Notes under the pieces: generated by a model | Databases searched by the model: none | Seen by the model: only the letters and a program-made list of their open reading frames with translations | What the model was told of the DNA's origin: nothing | Origin: Aquimonas sp046318115 | GTDB taxonomy: Bacteria > Pseudomonadota > Gammaproteobacteria > Xanthomonadales > Xanthomonadaceae | NCBI GenBank assembly: GCA_046318115.1 | Contig: JBKCVA010000059.1 | Coordinates: forward strand, 10,078-74,077 | Reading direction: 5' to 3' | Length of the DNA: 64,000 nucleotides | Part shown: in pieces, positions 61,590-64,000 of the stretch | Position numbering within the stretch: position 1 is the first letter of the stretch | Layout of the letters: each line of letters starts with the position of its first letter | Position numbers and translations under genes: made by a program

Positions 61590-62076
61590 GGATTCCCCCG
61601 GATCAGGCCTTGCGCCCTCGTGGAGGATACAGGTTCCACGCCGCCCATAGGCCCAGTCTGCCCGGGCTTGATCCGTGCGCACGGGGAAGCTCCGAACGGG
61701 GCGCGACTGCCCGGCGGGCGGATCTCGGACCCGTTCAGAGTTGCGAGGATGGCCTAAAACATCAATGAGGCGCCAACGCGCATCGGCCGATGCACCGCAG
61801 AGCCGCCAGCAACCGGCCGGGAAGGACACTTCTCGCCGTGCGCTTCGGCGGCGGGGCAAGCGAGCAACCGGGCTGCCGGCGCCTTCACAGTTGCGCAGTT
61901 GCGCCCCGAATACGCGCTGTTAGCATGTGTCGCCCGAAGCGACATCGTGCGGCGACCCAGGGACGGCGTCGACCCGCTTTGTCGAGTCAAGGAGAGCCAC
62001 CGGGTCGCCACGCGCGAGCGTCGCAAGGTTCGGGCGGACAGAATCGCCAGCGGGGCGCAGGTCGCCCGGGAAAGCC
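61590..62076. promoter_or_regulatory. Divergent regulatory region between propeller operon and ECF sigma gene
   Basis: 487 bp with no supported gene. On the plus strand TTGCGC (61899-61904) and TAGCAT (61921-61926), 16 bp apart, could be a promoter for the sigma factor gene, which is about 150 nt further on. Promoters of the propeller operon are expected close to 61600-61700 but none is clear. Confidence 0.35.
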
Positions 62077-62643
62077 ATGACCGACAGTTCAGTCACCGCG
62101 CTGCTTCACGCGTGGCGCTCGGGCGAAGCCGGCGCTGCCTCCGCCCTCATGTCCGCGCTCTACCCGATGCTGCGCGAACTCGCCCAGGGGCAGCTGGCGC
62201 GCTTTCCCGGCGCACGCACCCTGCAGCCAACCGAGCTTGTCCACGAGGCCTACGAGCGCCTGCACCGTCAGAAGCAGGTCGACTGGGAGAACCGCAGCCA
62301 CTTCTACGCCATGGCAGCCACGGCCATCCGAGCGATCCTGGTCGACCATCTGCGTCAGAAGAGCAGCCAGAAGCGCGGCGGCGACGCCGTCCGCGTGGAT
62401 CTGGACGCGCAGATCGACCGCGTCGAGTCAGCCCAACCCGCGCCGCTGGACTGGCTGGAGCTCGACTCCGCGCTGCAGACGCTGGCCGCGATCAATGCGG
62501 ACTGCGTCCGCGTCGTCGAGATGCGCGTGTTCGGCGGCCTGAGCGTGGACGAGATCACCGGCGTCATGGGCAGCTCCACCGCCACCGTCGGCCGGCAGTG
62601 GCGCTTCGCACGCGCCTGGCTGGCCGAACATCTGAGCCCGTAA
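62077..62643 (+). CDS. ECF sigma factor of the kinase-linked type (SigZ/TIGR02999-like)
   Basis: 188 residues from ATG 62077. Region 2 resembles LMSALYPMLRELAQGQL with the signature RTLQPTELVHEAYERLH, and DWENRSHFYAMAATAIRAILVDHLR is cut here to SHFYAMAATAIRAILVDHLR. Region 4 has MRVFGGLSVDEITGVMGSS. These sequences define ECF factors often found beside Ser/Thr kinases. The next gene, a kinase, follows after 4 nt. The kinase probably regulates the sigma factor by phosphorylation or a related signal. Confidence 0.95.
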   Translation: MTDSSVTALLHAWRSGEAGAASALMSALYPMLRELAQGQLARFPGARTLQPTELVHEAYERLHRQKQVDWENRSHFYAMAATAIRAILVDHLRQKSSQKRGGDAVRVDLDAQIDRVESAQPAPLDWLELDSALQTLAAINADCVRVVEMRVFGGLSVDEITGVMGSSTATVGRQWRFARAWLAEHLSP

Positions 62644-62647
62644 GACC

Positions 62648-64000
62648 ATGAGCACCGAGATTCCTCGCCCCGCCTCAGCGGCGGACCGCGACAGCGCGAG
62701 CTTGGGCCAGCAGCTTCTGACCGCTTTCGACGCCGTTGCCGATGTGCCGCCCGCGCAGCGCGAGGCGGCGATTCAGGCCTTGGGCCTTGAGTCCCCCGAA
62801 CTCGAACGCGAGCTGCGCGCCCTGCTCGACCGCGACGCCGAGACGGGCCCGCTCGACGCCACCTTGTCCGCGCAGATCCAGCCCCTGCTGCAGGAGGCCT
62901 TGCCCGAGCTGGATCCGGCCCCTGCACAGATCGGTCCCTACCAAGTGCTGCGCCTGCTCGGCGAAGGCGGGATGGGGCGCGTCTATCTCGCGCGCCGCAG
63001 CGACGGGCCGGTCAGCCGCGATGTGGCCATCAAGCTGATTCGCCCCGACCGCGCGGGTGAAGGACTTCTCGCCCGCTTCGAGGCCGAACGTCGCCATCTG
63101 GCCGCGCTCGACCATCCGGGCATCTGCCGCTTCATCGACGCCGACAGCCTCGCCGACGGCACGCCCTATGTGGTGATGGAAGCGGTGCAGGGCGAACCGA
63201 TCATCGACTTCTGCCAGCGCCACAGCCTCGGCCTGCGCGCTCGCGTCGAGCTGCTGCGCACGCTGCTGGCCGCGGTGGCCCACGCCCACGATCGCCTGCT
63301 GCTGCACCGGGACATCAAGCCGCACAACGTGCTGGTCACCGCCGACGGCCAGCCCAAGCTGCTCGACTTCGGCATCGCCAAATCGATCGAAGACGCGCAG
63401 GCCAGCGTCACCCGCACCGCCGAGCGTTTCTTCACGCCCAACGCCAGCGCGCCGGAGCAGCTGCTGGGCGAACCGGCCGGCGTGGCCTGCGACGTCTACA
63501 GCCTGGGCGCACTGGCGTACGAACTGCTCAGCGGCGCCCTGCCCTTCGACTTCCAGGGCCTGCGCGCTGCCGAGATCGAGCGCCTGGTGCTGCAGGTGGC
63601 GCCGCCGCTGATGAGCGAGCGCAGCGCCCTGCCCTGGGCCCGCGAACTCAAGGGCGACCTCGACGCCATCGTTGCCACCTGCCTGCGCAAAGCCCCCAGC
63701 GAGCGCTACCGCAACGTCGATGCGCTCGACGCCGAACTGCAGCGCTGGCTGGAAGGCCGCCCGGTCACGGCGCGGGCCCCCAGCTGGGCCTATCGAAGCC
63801 GGCTGTTCATTCGCAGGCACCGCGTGGCGGTGGGGCTGTCAGCGGCCCTGGTGGCCGCCATCGCCGTCTTCGGCAGCGGCCTCGCCCTGCAGGCCATCGA
63901 GCTGCGCGAACAGCGCAACCTCGCGGTGATCGAGCGCGATCGCGCGCTGCAGGTGGTGGAGATTCTGGAGTCGGCGTTTCGGAATGCGGATCCGGGGCGG
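62648..64000 (+). CDS. Membrane Ser/Thr protein kinase (PknB-like), partial
   Basis: 451 residues are visible and the frame is still open at the right edge. The kinase domain runs from about residue 96 to 370: LGEGGMGRVYLA (Gly-rich loop), AIKLIRPDRAG with Lys129, LLHRDIKPHNVLV with Asp222, LLDFGIAKS with DFG at 240, and SAPEQLLGEPA for the APE motif. A membrane helix follows at about 392-415 (AVGLSAALVAAIAVFGSGLA), then EQRNLAVIERDRALQV, probably a TPR-type sensor region off the edge. The N-terminal 95 residues are a helical extension seen in this group. It follows the ECF sigma gene by 4 nt and is coupled to it. Confidence 0.96.
   Translation, partial: MSTEIPRPASAADRDSASLGQQLLTAFDAVADVPPAQREAAIQALGLESPELERELRALLDRDAETGPLDATLSAQIQPLLQEALPELDPAPAQIGPYQVLRLLGEGGMGRVYLARRSDGPVSRDVAIKLIRPDRAGEGLLARFEAERRHLAALDHPGICRFIDADSLADGTPYVVMEAVQGEPIIDFCQRHSLGLRARVELLRTLLAAVAHAHDRLLLHRDIKPHNVLVTADGQPKLLDFGIAKSIEDAQASVTRTAERFFTPNASAPEQLLGEPAGVACDVYSLGALAYELLSGALPFDFQGLRAAEIERLVLQVAPPLMSERSALPWARELKGDLDAIVATCLRKAPSERYRNVDALDAELQRWLEGRPVTARAPSWAYRSRLFIRRHRVAVGLSAALVAAIAVFGSGLALQAIELREQRNLAVIERDRALQVVEILESAFRNADPGR

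Overview
The window is about 64 kb of very GC-rich DNA from a Gram-negative bacterium. Its gene set includes TamA/TamB, an HD-GYP protein with an N-terminal DUF3391-like domain, an S46 dipeptidyl-peptidase, an Oar-like TonB receptor, MidA, a pteridine reductase, an AlgP-like histone H1 mimic, and secreted proteins ending in an IFxxGFE motif. Together these point to Gammaproteobacteria, order Lysobacterales (Xanthomonadales). That placement is inferred from gene content, not from a marker gene. No tRNA, rRNA, CRISPR array, phage or IS transposase was seen.

Region 1 (1-12262, minus strand) is the most unusual part. Read in transcription order it encodes: a cytoplasmic FAD/NAD oxidoreductase with two cyclic-nucleotide-binding-like domains and a C-terminal multi-[4Fe-4S] ferredoxin module; a small membrane protein with two H-x13-H pairs, the pattern of a trans-membrane di-heme b protein; an FHA-like domain fused through one membrane helix to a periplasmic decaheme cytochrome c; an exported protein with two GlcG/HbpS-like domains; a predicted outer-membrane beta-barrel; and a heptaheme (or larger) cytochrome c that runs off the left edge. 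The order suggests a complete electron path from NAD(P)H across both membranes. The cluster is interrupted by arrays of an 18-nt palindrome (GGTGGGTCAAGACCCACC), including four exact-length 144-bp tandem units.

Region 2 (12.4-27.7 kb) is mainly housekeeping: cca, HD-GYP, VanZ, MidA, pteridine reductase, S46 peptidase, an MFS-type carrier, a GMC oxidoreductase, an HtpX-like M48 protease with LemA, and a class C serine hydrolase. Region 3 (28.1-38.5 kb) has a Lys/Ala/Pro histone H1-like gene behind a long gene-poor leader, gcvH and gcvT, an ECF sigma / anti-sigma-like / DUF4097 operon, a small membrane protein, a patatin, a WYL regulator, a beta-helix secreted protein and a TonB-like protein. 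Region 4 (38.9-53.6 kb) has TamB/TamA, Kbl, an HNH nuclease, a Rieske ferredoxin, a 1108-aa Oar-like TonB receptor, an OlsF-like bifunctional acyltransferase and an Hpt-type protein. Region 5 (53.7-64 kb) has an LTA-synthase-like sulfatase split into two frames, an M23 peptidase, prfC, a two-gene secreted-protein operon with a beta-propeller, and an ECF sigma factor followed by a membrane Ser/Thr kinase cut by the right edge.

Three families of short repeats fill most intergenic spaces: the palindromic REP-like element, G-tract heptads (GGGGATT)n placed as inverted pairs at convergent gene ends, and a ~178-bp MITE-like element with terminal inverted repeats.
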